Of a stretch of 64,000 nucleotides of DNA, positions 7,316 through 15,312 are shown piece by piece. A program made the position numbers and the translations under genes. Source of the DNA: Acidimicrobiia bacterium (GTDB lineage Bacteria > Actinomycetota > Acidimicrobiia > Spongiisociales > ZC4RG35); the NCBI GenBank assembly GCA_028285585.1, contig JANQOU010000008.1, positions 1-64,000 on the forward strand, given 5' to 3'. Numbering within the stretch: position 1 is the first letter of the stretch; every line of letters starts with the position of its first letter. Below the pieces are notes generated by a model. That model worked only from the letters and a program-made list of their open reading frames with translations, did not search any database and was not told the DNA's origin.

Positions 7316-8400
7316 GCGCCGTCCGAGTCGACCAGGCGGTAGGTCACGTCCTGGTCCAACGTCATGTCCAGAACGAATCCGATCATCTCACCGGTTTCGT
7401 CATCAGGCATGTTGAGGTCCATGACGAAGCGAGTCAGTGAGCTGAAGTCGGCCTGCACTGCTTGACCCGCCTCTGCGTCGAACCAAGTAGTCATGTCGCT
7501 GACGGTCTCGTCGATGGCGATCAGGAAACGGAGGCTCTCTGCCAACGCGTCCAGCTCCGCCTGCTCCTCCGCCGAGCCCTCATCGGGGGCGAAGGCCAGG
7601 AAGAAGCCCAGAAGGAGCTCGGCGAGATCGAATTCGACCATCCCTGTCACCGAGCGGGTGTCGATGACAAAGACATCGTTGCCGTCGATGGTGTCCGTGC
7701 CGGTCACCTCGGAAGTGATCTCCGTTGTCACCGCCTCGTCGGTGAGCATCCCGGGAAGCTCGATCGTCTCCGTCCATGTGTCGCCGACACTCACTTCATC
7801 ATCGGGGAAGGGAGGGCCTATGAAGCGGCCCGGCGTGGATCCGGACCCGGTGAGGTCCTCAAAAGCACCCAGCCCCCCTGAGAACAGGTCACCGAACTCG
7901 TCGTCGCTTGGGATGATGTTCCCCTGCTCATCGACGATGACCGTGACGTCGATTGGGTCCAACTCGGTGAAGTCAGGGATCTCGGTTTCCTCCACCGAAG
8001 CTCCATCGATGGTCCCTGCCATGTCGAGATCGGTGAAATTGCCCGTGATGGTCACCGCGTAGGTGCCGGGCTCGGGCCCCTCTGCCACCGCATAGGTGAA
8101 AGTGGTGGTTCCGGTGAGATTGATCGATAGAGCGCCCGGGAGGTCTTCCTCATCGCCGAGCGCCGCGGCGTCTCCCTCGGCCGTCATCTCGATCAGCTGA
8201 TCGATCTCGACTTCGTAGGTGTGGCTGTCACCCGGCGTCAGGCTGTACGACAATTTCATGGCCGCAGGTGCCGGCTGCACGGTCGTATCAGGTGCGGTGG
8301 TGTCTGGGCTCGTGGTCGTGTCCGAGGCGTCGGTTGAAGGACTGCATGCCGCCACAACCAGGCCGAGACATGCCAAAAGAGTCAAAGTACGTATGCGCAT
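7312..8400 (-). CDS. Secreted lipoprotein of unknown function
   Basis: A 362-residue predicted lipoprotein. The signal peptide MRIRTLTLLACLGLVVAAC ends in a lipobox (VAAC), and a Ser/Thr/Asp/Pro linker (SPSTDASDTTTSPDTTAPDT) follows. The mature part is very acidic and beta-rich, with a first half KLSYSLTPGDSHTYEVEIDQ...TFTYAVAEGPEPGTYAVTITG and a second half VGDTWTETIELPG...EVTGTDTIDGNDVFVIDTRS. This resembles the general layout of DUF6263-like surface proteins, but I do not recognise a family with certainty. A TAACCT box lies 6 nt before the ATG. It is probably anchored outside the membrane; no enzymatic motif is seen. Confidence 0.75.
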   Translation of the reverse strand: MRIRTLTLLACLGLVVAACSPSTDASDTTTSPDTTAPDTTVQPAPAAMKLSYSLTPGDSHTYEVEIDQLIEMTAEGDAAALGDEEDLPGALSINLTGTTTFTYAVAEGPEPGTYAVTITGNFTDLDMAGTIDGASVEETEIPDFTELDPIDVTVIVDEQGNIIPSDDEFGDLFSGGLGAFEDLTGSGSTPGRFIGPPFPDDEVSVGDTWTETIELPGMLTDEAVTTEITSEVTGTDTIDGNDVFVIDTRSVTGMVEFDLAELLLGFFLAFAPDEGSAEEQAELDALAESLRFLIAIDETVSDMTTWFDAEAGQAVQADFSSLTRFVMDLNMPDDETGEMIGFVLDMTLDQDVTYRLVDSDGA

Positions 8401-8406
8401 ACGGTC

Positions 8407-8412
8407 AGGTTA
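8407..8412 (-). promoter_or_regulatory. -10 box (TAACCT) of the lipoprotein gene
   Basis: Minus-strand TAACCT ends 6 nt before the ATG at 8400, as expected for a leaderless transcript. Confidence 0.4.
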
Positions 8413-8443
8413 TCGGCACCTGGGAGTTGTCAATCGAGGTGGG

Positions 8444-8449
8444 TAACTT
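8444..8449 (+). promoter_or_regulatory. -10 box (TAACTT) of the DMT transporter gene
   Basis: TAACTT lies 9 nt before GTG 8459. TTGTCA at 8427-8432 is a possible though close -35. Confidence 0.35.
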
Positions 8450-8458
8450 GGTCCGGTT

Positions 8459-9367
8459 GTGAGCTCATGGACCCCTCTCGTCACGGCCACTCTGGGGTGG
8501 GGTGTCTCCGCAGTCCTGTCACGGGCACTGATCTTGCGCGGGGTCGACACCTTCACCATCGTGCCGCTGCGGATGGTGACGGCCCTCGTCACGCTCCTCG
8601 CCGTGATCGCAGCCACAGGGCGTTTCGGCTCTCCATCTCGCAAGGCCTGGAAGCGCGGTCTGGTGCTCGGCACAGTCGCCATGGCGGCACCAATGACGGT
8701 CATGACCCTGGCTCTAGAAGACCTGCCGGTGAGCCTCAATGGGACCCTGATCGCACTGATCCCGCTGGCCACGATCGCCGCGGCGCACTTCCTCACCCCC
8801 GGTGAGCGCTTCTCGCCGAAGTCACTTCCCGGCTTCCTGCTGGCCCTGGCCGGCTCGGCGGTCCTGGTCGGCCTTGGTGGCGGATCGGTCAGCGGGGTCG
8901 ACAACCTCTGGCGCGGTGTCGGCCTCATGGTCCTCGGCGTGTCCCTGGCCGGAGTTGGTGGCGCGCTGAGCAGGCGATTCGCCCTCGAAGTGCCGAGCGA
9001 GAGCCTGGTCCTGCCGCAATTCACAGTCAACACAGTCGTGCTCCTCGTGGTCACGCCTCTCCTCTTTGAGATCGACGTGGCTTCGGTGGACGCCACCGGA
9101 TGGCTGCTCGTCCTGGGAATCGGCACTTTCGGCACGACCCTCGCCTTCGCCTCGTTCCTGGTTGCCGCCGGGATGAACCCGGCTTCCCGACTGGCCTTGA
9201 CCGGCTACACCGTCCCGGTGGTCGCAGTGGTGTTCGCCGTGATCTTCCTCGGTGAGGCCATCACAGTCCCCATCGTGATCGGGGCCGCTCTGATCCTCGC
9301 CGGGGTGGTTCTTGCAGACAGGAGCACCTCCCACGTGCCCCAGCCAGGGGTGACCACGTCCCGATGA
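8459..9367 (+). CDS. EamA/DMT-superfamily transporter
   Basis: A 302-residue integral membrane protein with about ten hydrophobic segments arranged as two EamA repeats. The first begins TPLVTATLGWGVSAVLSRALI and the second around LMVLGVSLAGVGGALSRRFAL, with the typical PVVAVVFAVIFLGEAIT near the end. Drug/metabolite transporters of this type export or import small metabolites such as amino acids; the substrate cannot be read from sequence. GTG 8459 is used because the first membrane helix follows at once and a -10 box lies 9 nt upstream. It is divergent from the lipoprotein gene and runs toward metG. Confidence 0.88.
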   Translation: MSSWTPLVTATLGWGVSAVLSRALILRGVDTFTIVPLRMVTALVTLLAVIAATGRFGSPSRKAWKRGLVLGTVAMAAPMTVMTLALEDLPVSLNGTLIALIPLATIAAAHFLTPGERFSPKSLPGFLLALAGSAVLVGLGGGSVSGVDNLWRGVGLMVLGVSLAGVGGALSRRFALEVPSESLVLPQFTVNTVVLLVVTPLLFEIDVASVDATGWLLVLGIGTFGTTLAFASFLVAAGMNPASRLALTGYTVPVVAVVFAVIFLGEAITVPIVIGAALILAGVVLADRSTSHVPQPGVTTSR

Positions 9368-9395
9368 GGCCCAAAGAGTTGGCTGCTCCCCCGGT

Positions 9396-9401
9396 TACCC
9401 T
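9396..9401 (+). promoter_or_regulatory. -10 box (TACCCT) of metG
   Basis: TACCCT lies 9 nt before ATG 9411; no ribosome site is visible between it and the ATG. Confidence 0.35.
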
Positions 9402-9410
9402 GCCCGGCCA

Positions 9411-11045
9411 ATGAGCCGTCGAATACTGGTCGCCGTCGCCTGGCCCTACGCATCAGGCCCGCTTCACCTCGGTCACCTCGGCGGCGCCTACCTGCCATCG
9501 GACATCTTCGCCCGCTATCACCGTCTTGTCGGAAACGACGTGCTCATGGTCTCGGGATCTGATGCCAACGGGACGCCGATAACTGTGAAGGCCGACGAGA
9601 TGGGCGTGACACCGCGTGAGGTGGTCGACACGTACCACCCCGAGATCCTCGGCTACTGGGACGCACTCGGGATCACGTTCGACCTGTTCACCACGACGAT
9701 GACCGAGAACCACCACCAGGTCACTCAGGATGTCTTCCTGCGGCTTCTCGAAGGCGGCTACCTGCACAAGCGGACCACGGAGCAGTTCTACGACCCTGGT
9801 GCGGAGCGATTCCTCCCTGACCGGTATGTGGAGGGAACCTGCCCCCACTGCGGCTATGAAGATGCCCGCGGCGACCAGTGTGACAACTGCGGGAGGACTC
9901 TCGACGTCACCGACCTGATCGACCCGCGCTCGAAGCTGAGCGGCTCCACGCCGGTGAGGAAGGAGACCGAGCACTACTTCCTCGACCTCCCCGCCTTCGC
10001 CGACCGATTGGGCGATTGGCTCAACTCACAGACCACCTGGCGCAAACACGTCAAAAACTGGGCTCTAGGCATGGTGGCCGACATGCCGGAGAGAGCCATC
10101 ACCCGCGACATCGAATGGGGTGTCGATGTCCCCGTGGACGACCTGGGGCCGGGCAAGAAGATCTACGTCTGGTTCGATGCGGTGATCGGGTATCTGTCCG
10201 CTGCCATCGAATGGGCGGCGAGCACAGACGACCCGGAAGCGTGGCGACGGTGGTGGGAAGACGACACCGCCGAGTCCTTCTACTTCGTCGGCAAGGACAA
10301 CATCCCGTTCCACACCGTCATCTGGCCGGCCATGCTGATGGGGCACACCGAGTTGAACCTGCCCACCGACGTCCCCGCCAACCAGTACATCACCTTCAAG
10401 GGAGCGAAGGCCTCGAAGTCGAAGGGAATAGGCCGCTCCATCGGCTGGTATGCGGAGCGTCTCCAGCCCGACGCTCTCCGCTATGCCATCGCCTCCGTGC
10501 TTCCGGAGCAGAACGACACCGATCTCAGCGACGACGACATCCTGCGACGTGTCAACGAGGAGCTGGTCGCGACCTGGGGGAACCTGGTCAACCGGGTGCT
10601 GTCGATGAGCTCACGCAACTTCGACGGCCAGGTGCCCCAGCCCGGGGAGTTGTCTCAAGAAGACGAGAAGGTGCTGGCGCTGGGAGCAGGCACCTTGAAC
10701 ACAGTGTCGGAGCACATCGAGAAGGTGGAGCTACGAGCCGGATTGAGGGCGGCTATGGATGCCGCCACCGAGGTGAACGCCTACCTGAACGCAACCGAGC
10801 CGTGGAAGCTCATGAAAGAGGACAAAGAGCGCGCCGGCACGGTGCTCTGGGCAGCAATCCAGGTGATCGCTGCCATCAGAGTCGCTCTCTACCCGTACCT
10901 TCCCTTCACAACGGCAACTATCGGTGAGATGCTCGATGGCAACCCCGAGGTCGATGGCTGGGCAGCGCCCGAGATCGCCGGCGGCACGAAACTCGGCGAA
11001 GTCGCACCCGTTTTCGACAAGCTCGAGCCAGACGCCCTCGATTGA
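9411..11045 (+). CDS. metG: Methionyl-tRNA synthetase
   Basis: A 544-residue class I aminoacyl-tRNA synthetase that charges tRNA-Met. The HIGH box is PLHLGHLGG near residue 17. A zinc knuckle with two CxxC pairs, CPHCGYED...CDNC, sits at about 140-165. The second ATP signature is KASKSKGIG instead of the usual KMSKS. The anticodon-binding helical domain begins near NRVLSMSSRNF. There is no C-terminal EMAP/Trbp111 extension, which fits the shorter actinobacterial form. A perfect 10-bp hairpin follows the stop codon. Confidence 0.97.
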   Translation: MSRRILVAVAWPYASGPLHLGHLGGAYLPSDIFARYHRLVGNDVLMVSGSDANGTPITVKADEMGVTPREVVDTYHPEILGYWDALGITFDLFTTTMTENHHQVTQDVFLRLLEGGYLHKRTTEQFYDPGAERFLPDRYVEGTCPHCGYEDARGDQCDNCGRTLDVTDLIDPRSKLSGSTPVRKETEHYFLDLPAFADRLGDWLNSQTTWRKHVKNWALGMVADMPERAITRDIEWGVDVPVDDLGPGKKIYVWFDAVIGYLSAAIEWAASTDDPEAWRRWWEDDTAESFYFVGKDNIPFHTVIWPAMLMGHTELNLPTDVPANQYITFKGAKASKSKGIGRSIGWYAERLQPDALRYAIASVLPEQNDTDLSDDDILRRVNEELVATWGNLVNRVLSMSSRNFDGQVPQPGELSQEDEKVLALGAGTLNTVSEHIEKVELRAGLRAAMDAATEVNAYLNATEPWKLMKEDKERAGTVLWAAIQVIAAIRVALYPYLPFTTATIGEMLDGNPEVDGWAAPEIAGGTKLGEVAPVFDKLEPDALD

Positions 11046-11050
11046 AACCT

Positions 11051-11073
11051 GTTCGACCCGATCCGGGTCGAAC
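11051..11073 (+). terminator. Hairpin after metG
   Basis: GTTCGACCCG, loop ATC, CGGGTCGAAC: a perfect 10-bp stem 5 nt after the metG stop. No U-tract follows; a second weak stem (AACCC/GGGTT, 11080-11097) comes next. Confidence 0.55.
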
Positions 11074-11111
11074 CAGGGTCAACCCTTATGACGGGGTTAC
11101 CAAGTCTCCGA

Positions 11112-11117
11112 TAGGTT
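11112..11117 (+). promoter_or_regulatory. -10 box (TAGGTT) of the PGPGW gene
   Basis: TAGGTT lies 7 nt before ATG 11125, with no ribosome site between. Confidence 0.4.
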
Positions 11118-11124
11118 TCTCGAC

Positions 11125-11352
11125 ATGGCCCGCATTGCTCGCATCACCGGCGGATTCACCCTCCTCGTCGCCGGCACGGCCATGCTCGTCCTACCCGGTC
11201 CCGGGATCGTGACCATCATCGCCGGCCTGGCTCTATTGGCCCGCGACCTTCCATGGGCTGAGCGACTGAACACCCGGATGAAGGAGAGGTTCAGCGAGTA
11301 CCTGCCGCCCAAGAACGGGCCGAAGGACGACGGAGCCCAGGCCGGCGGCTAG
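11125..11352 (+). CDS. Small PGPGW-family membrane protein
   Basis: A 75-residue protein with one long hydrophobic hairpin: TGGFTLLVAGTAMLVLPGPGIVTIIAGLALLA, in which LPGPGIVTI is the signature of the PGPGW family of putative transmembrane proteins (TIGR02611-like). After the membrane part come WAERLNTRMKERF and a hydrophilic tail. The family is common in Actinobacteria; its function is unknown. It stands alone between metG and the nickel-SOD locus, with a leaderless-type -10 box upstream and a strong hairpin pair downstream. Confidence 0.8.
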   Translation: MARIARITGGFTLLVAGTAMLVLPGPGIVTIIAGLALLARDLPWAERLNTRMKERFSEYLPPKNGPKDDGAQAGG

Positions 11353-11392
11353 GCCGGAGTCGTATCCAGCTATGCAGGTGGATGGGAACCCG

Positions 11393-11443
11393 CCCCACTC
11401 TGCGAGTGGGGTTGGTATATCCACCTATGCAGGTGGATATACC
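11393..11443. terminator. Double hairpin between convergent PGPGW and sodN genes
   Basis: Two perfect stems: CCCCACTC/GAGTGGGG (loop TGC, 11393-11411), then GGTATATCCACCT/AGGTGGATATACC (13 bp, loop ATGC, 11414-11443). The second overlaps the sodN stop codon (TAG, 11427-11425). A diverged partner, ATCCAGCT/AGGTGGAT with the same loop ATGC, lies at 11364-11383. It can serve as a terminator for both strands. Confidence 0.7.
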
Positions 11444-11832
11444 CCCATGCCTTTCGCCTTCTCTGTCTGCCAGAAGATGTCCGAGATCTCGTCGATGAGG
11501 TCGATCAACTTCTGACCCTCTGCCGGATCAGCCGACTTCTTGGCATCGCCCGCCTGGTGAATAGCTCGCCAGAACAGGTCGTCGAGATTCGAGAACTCGG
11601 CGCGGTGGTCTGCCGTGAAGAAGTCGGCCCAAAGAACCATCAGATGGTGCTTGACCTCTTCCGCCTGCTTCTCCTTCAGATGCAAGGCCCGGGCGCGGAA
11701 GACCTCGTCGTCCGACTCCTGGTACTTCTGGGCGATCTTCATCACGGACAAAGCCTCGATCTTGGCTTGAGCCGGGTCGTAGACACCGCAGTAGAGGTCG
11801 CAGTGGGCGTGAGCGATAGTGACCTGTCGCAC
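11425..11832 (-). CDS. sodN: Nickel-dependent superoxide dismutase
   Basis: A 135-residue precursor. After a 9-residue propeptide (MRQVTIAHA) the mature protein starts HCDLYCGVYDPAQAKIEAL, the nickel hook in which His1, Cys2 and Cys6 bind Ni. The usual residue 5 is a cis-Pro (HCDLPCGVYDP); here it is Tyr. The rest matches the four-helix bundle (EEVKHHLMVLWADFF, LIDEISDIFWQTEKA). The frame is open back to 12000, but GTG 11832 is preceded by AAGGAG and gives a propeptide of typical style. It disproportionates superoxide in the cytoplasm after proteolytic unmasking of His1, probably by the divergently encoded protease domain at 11882. Confidence 0.95.
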   Translation of the reverse strand: MRQVTIAHAHCDLYCGVYDPAQAKIEALSVMKIAQKYQESDDEVFRARALHLKEKQAEEVKHHLMVLWADFFTADHRAEFSNLDDLFWRAIHQAGDAKKSADPAEGQKLIDLIDEISDIFWQTEKAKGMGVYPPA

Positions 11833-11881
11833 GTTTCTCCTTCTCTGTCGTCTTGGCACGCGACCATACTCCCGCCGCAGG

Positions 11882-12811
11882 ATGACGATGAAGCGCTTCC
11901 GGGTGGCCGAGAACTCGATGCTCCCGGCCCTGGCTCCGGGCGAGGAGATCATCGCAACGGACAGCCGGGCACCTGCCCCCGGGGACATCGTCCTCTTCAC
12001 TCACCCTGACAGGCCCGACTTCTGGCTGGTCAAGAGGGCCGTCGAGCCGCCACAGCCCATCGGCGCCGGCGAAATCTGGGCGCTTTCCGACAACCCCGAA
12101 GTGACCACCGCCGACTCCCGCAGCTTCGGACCCGTGAGTCGCGCTAAGACCTTGACACGGGTGACACGTCTCGACGAGGGCTTCTTCGGTGAGGCCTGCG
12201 ATCTGCTCGCATCGGAAGACCCGGCGTTGAGCGCTGCATTGGAGGCCTTCGGCTTGCCCGATTTCTGGAGCCGGTCGCCGGGGTTCGCGCCCCTGGTCCT
12301 GCTGATACTGGAGCAGCAGGTGTCTCTTGAATCCGGGGCTGCCATGTACCGGCGGATCGCCGAGCTGGAGAGCCCGGTCACCCCGGCTTCCATCATCCGG
12401 ACCGGAGAGACAGCACTTCGCTCGGTTGGGGTGACCCGCCAGAAGGCCGGGTACCTGGTCGGCCTGGCCGAAGCGGTGGCGAGTGGCGAGCTCGACATCG
12501 ACGCGTTGGGCGACCTCCCTCCAGACGAGGCGCGAGACCGCCTGACGTCGCTGAAGGGAATCGGCCCATGGACAGCTGACGCCTACCTGCTCAGCGCCCT
12601 TCGTCACATCGACATGTGGCCTGTCGGGGATCGGGCGCTTCAAGTGGGAGCGGGCGAAGTCCTGGGCATGTCGTCGACGCCAACCGCCGATGAGCTAGAG
12701 ATCATCGGCGAGCCGTGGCGGCCGCTTCGCGCTGCGGCCGCACGCATCATCTGGCATGCCTACCTGACCAGCAGAGGGCGAGAAGAGCCTCCAGATCCCT
12801 TGGGCACCTAG
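11882..12811 (+). CDS. sodX: Fusion of SodX-type signal-peptidase-like protease and AlkA-type DNA glycosylase
   Basis: About 309 residues in one uninterrupted frame. Residues 1-100 are a small S24/S26-type protease: ENSMLPAL holds the nucleophilic Ser, WLVKRAVEP the general-base Lys, and LSDNP the conserved turn. Such proteases (SodX) lie next to sodN and remove its propeptide. Directly after TRVTRLDEGF the protein becomes an HhH-GPD glycosylase of the AlkA/3-methyladenine type: VLLILEQQVSLESGAAMYRRI, the helix-hairpin-helix LKGIGPWTADAYLL, and the catalytic Asp in WPVGDRAL. No iron-sulfur Cys cluster is present. Divergent from sodN by about 50 nt. The fusion is unusual; the frame shows no internal stop or obvious restart. 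Confidence 0.85.
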   Translation: MTMKRFRVAENSMLPALAPGEEIIATDSRAPAPGDIVLFTHPDRPDFWLVKRAVEPPQPIGAGEIWALSDNPEVTTADSRSFGPVSRAKTLTRVTRLDEGFFGEACDLLASEDPALSAALEAFGLPDFWSRSPGFAPLVLLILEQQVSLESGAAMYRRIAELESPVTPASIIRTGETALRSVGVTRQKAGYLVGLAEAVASGELDIDALGDLPPDEARDRLTSLKGIGPWTADAYLLSALRHIDMWPVGDRALQVGAGEVLGMSSTPTADELEIIGEPWRPLRAAAARIIWHAYLTSRGREEPPDPLGT

Positions 12812-12825
12812 CCAAAACGGCTACC

Positions 12826-12831
12826 TAAACT
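12826..12831 (+). promoter_or_regulatory. -10 box (TAAACT) of the DUF3048 gene
   Basis: TAAACT lies 9 nt before ATG 12841, again without a ribosome site. Confidence 0.4.
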
Positions 12832-12840
12832 CGCCGCCAC

Positions 12841-13941
12841 ATGCGCACCACGACTGCCAGGTTGGTGGCGCTCGGAATGGTCATCACGGCGTGCAGCGGG
12901 GGCACTGCCGACACCTCATCGACAACGACGACGGCCGAGCCGACGACGACCACCAGCACCTCGACAACGACTTCCACAACAACGACCACCACTCTCCCCC
13001 CGACCACAACGACAACAGAGCCTCCGGGCGAGCTGTCACCGATCAACGGGTTGAGAGTCGAAGACACCACCCTTCTCGACCGGCGGGTTCTCGCGGTCAA
13101 GATCGACAACCATCCGAGGGCCAACCCCCAGACCGGAATCGACGAGGCCGACATGATCATCGAGGTGCGCGTCGAAGGCATCACCCGGTTCTTGTCCATC
13201 TGGCACCAGTCAGACATCGACGAGTTGGGACCGATGCGCTCGGGCCGGCCCACCGACGGGTCGCTGCTGGCCGGGCTCAACGAGCCGACGTTCGCAATCT
13301 CAGGCGCCCAGGACTGGATTCGGAGCCTCATCGTCGAGAAAGACGTGAACCTGATCGGGGAAACCGGTAGTCCGGCCACCTTCCGTTCGAGCGCCAGAAG
13401 CGCCCCGCACAACCTCTACGTCAACACCTTCGAGCTGCGCAACGTTGCCGACGGCCGCGGCTATTCGGACGAGCCCCCGCCACACCACATCTGGGAGTTC
13501 GGGCCGATGTCCGACTACGCAGAGCCGGTGAGTGCCGTGACATTGGAGTTCGGCAGCAGCGTGGTGACCTGGACGTGGAACAGCGGCAACGAGATCTGGG
13601 AGCGAACCGCCTACGGAGACGAAGGCACGTACTACGACGAGAACGGCGACGAACAGCGGGTAGAGATCCCCGTGCTGGTGGTGCTCGACGCCGAGTCCTA
13701 CACCTCCTCCCCTTCGTCCGGAGTCTCTGGCTCATCTGTGCCCTCATCGAGAGTCACCGGGTCGGGAAATGCATACGTGTTCGCCGGCGGGACCTACAGC
13801 GAGGGCACATGGGACCGACCCAGCGAGAGTGAGTGGTTCACGCTGACCGACGCCAACGGCGAGGTTCTCCTGGTCCCACCCGGGAAGGTGTGGGTGTCGA
13901 TAGTGCCTGCCAACCAGAGCATCTCGGTGGAGCCTCGCTAG
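12841..13941 (+). CDS. DUF3048 (YerB-like) lipoprotein
   Basis: A 366-residue predicted lipoprotein: MRTTTARLVALGMVITAC ends in a lipobox, followed by a linker of about 45 residues that is almost all Thr with Ser and Pro. The folded part starts LSPINGLRVEDTTLLDRRVLAVKIDNHPRANPQTGIDEADMIIEVRVEGITRFLSIW, the DUF3048 N-terminal signature, with DELGPMRSGRP and the C-terminal domain (DVNLIGETGSPATFRSSARSAPHNLYVN; VWVSIVPAN). Function unknown; relatives are secreted and membrane-anchored. Its stop TAG forms part of the -10 box of the next gene. Confidence 0.9.
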   Translation: MRTTTARLVALGMVITACSGGTADTSSTTTTAEPTTTTSTSTTTSTTTTTTLPPTTTTTEPPGELSPINGLRVEDTTLLDRRVLAVKIDNHPRANPQTGIDEADMIIEVRVEGITRFLSIWHQSDIDELGPMRSGRPTDGSLLAGLNEPTFAISGAQDWIRSLIVEKDVNLIGETGSPATFRSSARSAPHNLYVNTFELRNVADGRGYSDEPPPHHIWEFGPMSDYAEPVSAVTLEFGSSVVTWTWNSGNEIWERTAYGDEGTYYDENGDEQRVEIPVLVVLDAESYTSSPSSGVSGSSVPSSRVTGSGNAYVFAGGTYSEGTWDRPSESEWFTLTDANGEVLLVPPGKVWVSIVPANQSISVEPR

Positions 13942-13944
13942 CGT
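13939..13944 (+). promoter_or_regulatory. -10 box (TAGCGT) of the amidase gene
   Basis: TAGCGT includes the stop codon of the DUF3048 gene and lies 7 nt before GTG 13952. Confidence 0.35.
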
Positions 13945-13951
13945 CCACAAG

Positions 13952-15211
13952 GTGAGCCCACCGGAACCTGAGGACCGCGCCCACCTGGCGATCGAGGCTG
14001 CGCGACGAAGCCAGGACAGTCTCAACATCTTCACCTCGATTGAGGGCGGGGCACTCCCTGACCCGGCAGAAGGCTCGCTCGCCGGAGTCCCCGTAGCCGT
14101 CAAGGACCTCATCGATCACGAGGGCAGGGTCACCACCAACGGGTCCGCCTTCTATCGAGAGACAGCCACCAGGACCGCGCCATGCGTGCAGCGCCTCGAG
14201 AACGCAGGGGCGGTAGTCATCGGGCGCACCGGCCTCCACGAATGGGCGTTCGGGTTCTCCACCGAGAACCCCCACTTCGGTCCGGTCCGCAACCCGTGGG
14301 ATCCGACGACGTCGACGGGAGGCTCCTCCGGCGGATCGGGCGCTGCGGTAGCGGCCGGCATAGTGCCGATCGCCGTGGGGACCGACACCGGCGGCTCGGT
14401 ACGCGTCCCGGCTGCGCTGTGCGGGACGTACGGCCTCAAGGTGACACACGGGCGCGTCCCTCTCGAAGGGGTGTTCCCCCTTGTGCCGTCGATCGACACG
14501 GTGGGCCCGCTGGCCGACTCCGTCGACTCGATCGAGCAGTCGTACCGGGCGATGTCGGGAGACAAGGAGACAGCTGGGCTCGACTCCCTGATGCGGATCG
14601 GGATACCGGAGCCCTGGCACGGCAACTCGCCGACCAGCGATGAGATCGCAGACGAGTTCCAGTGGGCGGTTGCGGCGCTTCGCGAAGAAGGCCATCAGGT
14701 GCACCCAATCAGCATGCCCGACGTGGTGCCTTCTCCGATGCTGTGGAACGCCATCGCCGAAGAGGTCCGGGAGGTTCACAGACAGTTCCGGTCGGAAGGC
14801 CAGCCCTACGGCGAAGATGTCCGGGTGCGTCTCGAAGACGCCGAAGCGGTCACGGAGGCCGACATAAGGGCCGGGCGCGATTGGCAGGAGATGATCCGGC
14901 AGCGATTTGCCGACGCGTTCGGGACCGTCGACTTCTTGATCACGCCAAGTGTCCCGGTGCGCAGCAAACGAATCGGCGAGGACACGATCGACGGGGTGCA
15001 TTACAGGTCGGTGGTCTCCTACTTCTCCGCTTTGGTCAACCACTCGCTGCATCCGGCGATCGCACTGCCTCTGGCCACCGACAACGACCCGCCGGGCTCC
15101 CTTCAAGTCATCGGCCCGATGAGATCGGAGCCGAAGATCATCGCCTTCGCACACTGGCTGGAACACGCCGGGATCTCGCGTTTCCGAACTGCACCCGGGA
15201 AATTCACCTAG
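13952..15211 (+). CDS. Amidase-signature (AS) family hydrolase
   Basis: A 419-residue amidase. The catalytic triad Ser-cisSer-Lys can be read: Lys in VAVKDLIDH (about residue 51), the Gly/Ser-rich GGSSGGSGAAVAAG and the nucleophile in GTDTGGSVRVPAALCG, followed by YGLKVTHGRV. Length and motif spacing fit GatA-like or free-standing AS amidases. The rest of gatCAB is not adjacent and the typical GatA C-terminus is not evident, so a stand-alone amide hydrolase is more likely than the Glu-tRNA amidotransferase subunit. Starts at GTG 13952, 7 nt after a -10-like box. Confidence 0.85.
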   Translation: MSPPEPEDRAHLAIEAARRSQDSLNIFTSIEGGALPDPAEGSLAGVPVAVKDLIDHEGRVTTNGSAFYRETATRTAPCVQRLENAGAVVIGRTGLHEWAFGFSTENPHFGPVRNPWDPTTSTGGSSGGSGAAVAAGIVPIAVGTDTGGSVRVPAALCGTYGLKVTHGRVPLEGVFPLVPSIDTVGPLADSVDSIEQSYRAMSGDKETAGLDSLMRIGIPEPWHGNSPTSDEIADEFQWAVAALREEGHQVHPISMPDVVPSPMLWNAIAEEVREVHRQFRSEGQPYGEDVRVRLEDAEAVTEADIRAGRDWQEMIRQRFADAFGTVDFLITPSVPVRSKRIGEDTIDGVHYRSVVSYFSALVNHSLHPAIALPLATDNDPPGSLQVIGPMRSEPKIIAFAHWLEHAGISRFRTAPGKFT

Positions 15212-15312
15212 CCCCGGCCGTGGATAGACTTGGATATACGAGAACAACCTGCCGCCCTCCCGCCGGTCGACCGGTGGAGTGCCGCGCATGAAACCCCACA
15301 AGGAAGTGAGCC

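Noticed and set aside
11528-12643. Minus-strand ORF of 371 codons covering sodN and the fusion gene
   Set aside because: Overlaps both real genes in another frame; no homology visible.
13952-15211. gatA, subunit of the Glu-tRNA(Gln) amidotransferase
   Set aside because: gatB and gatC are not adjacent and the C-terminal part does not resemble GatA; a stand-alone amidase is safer.
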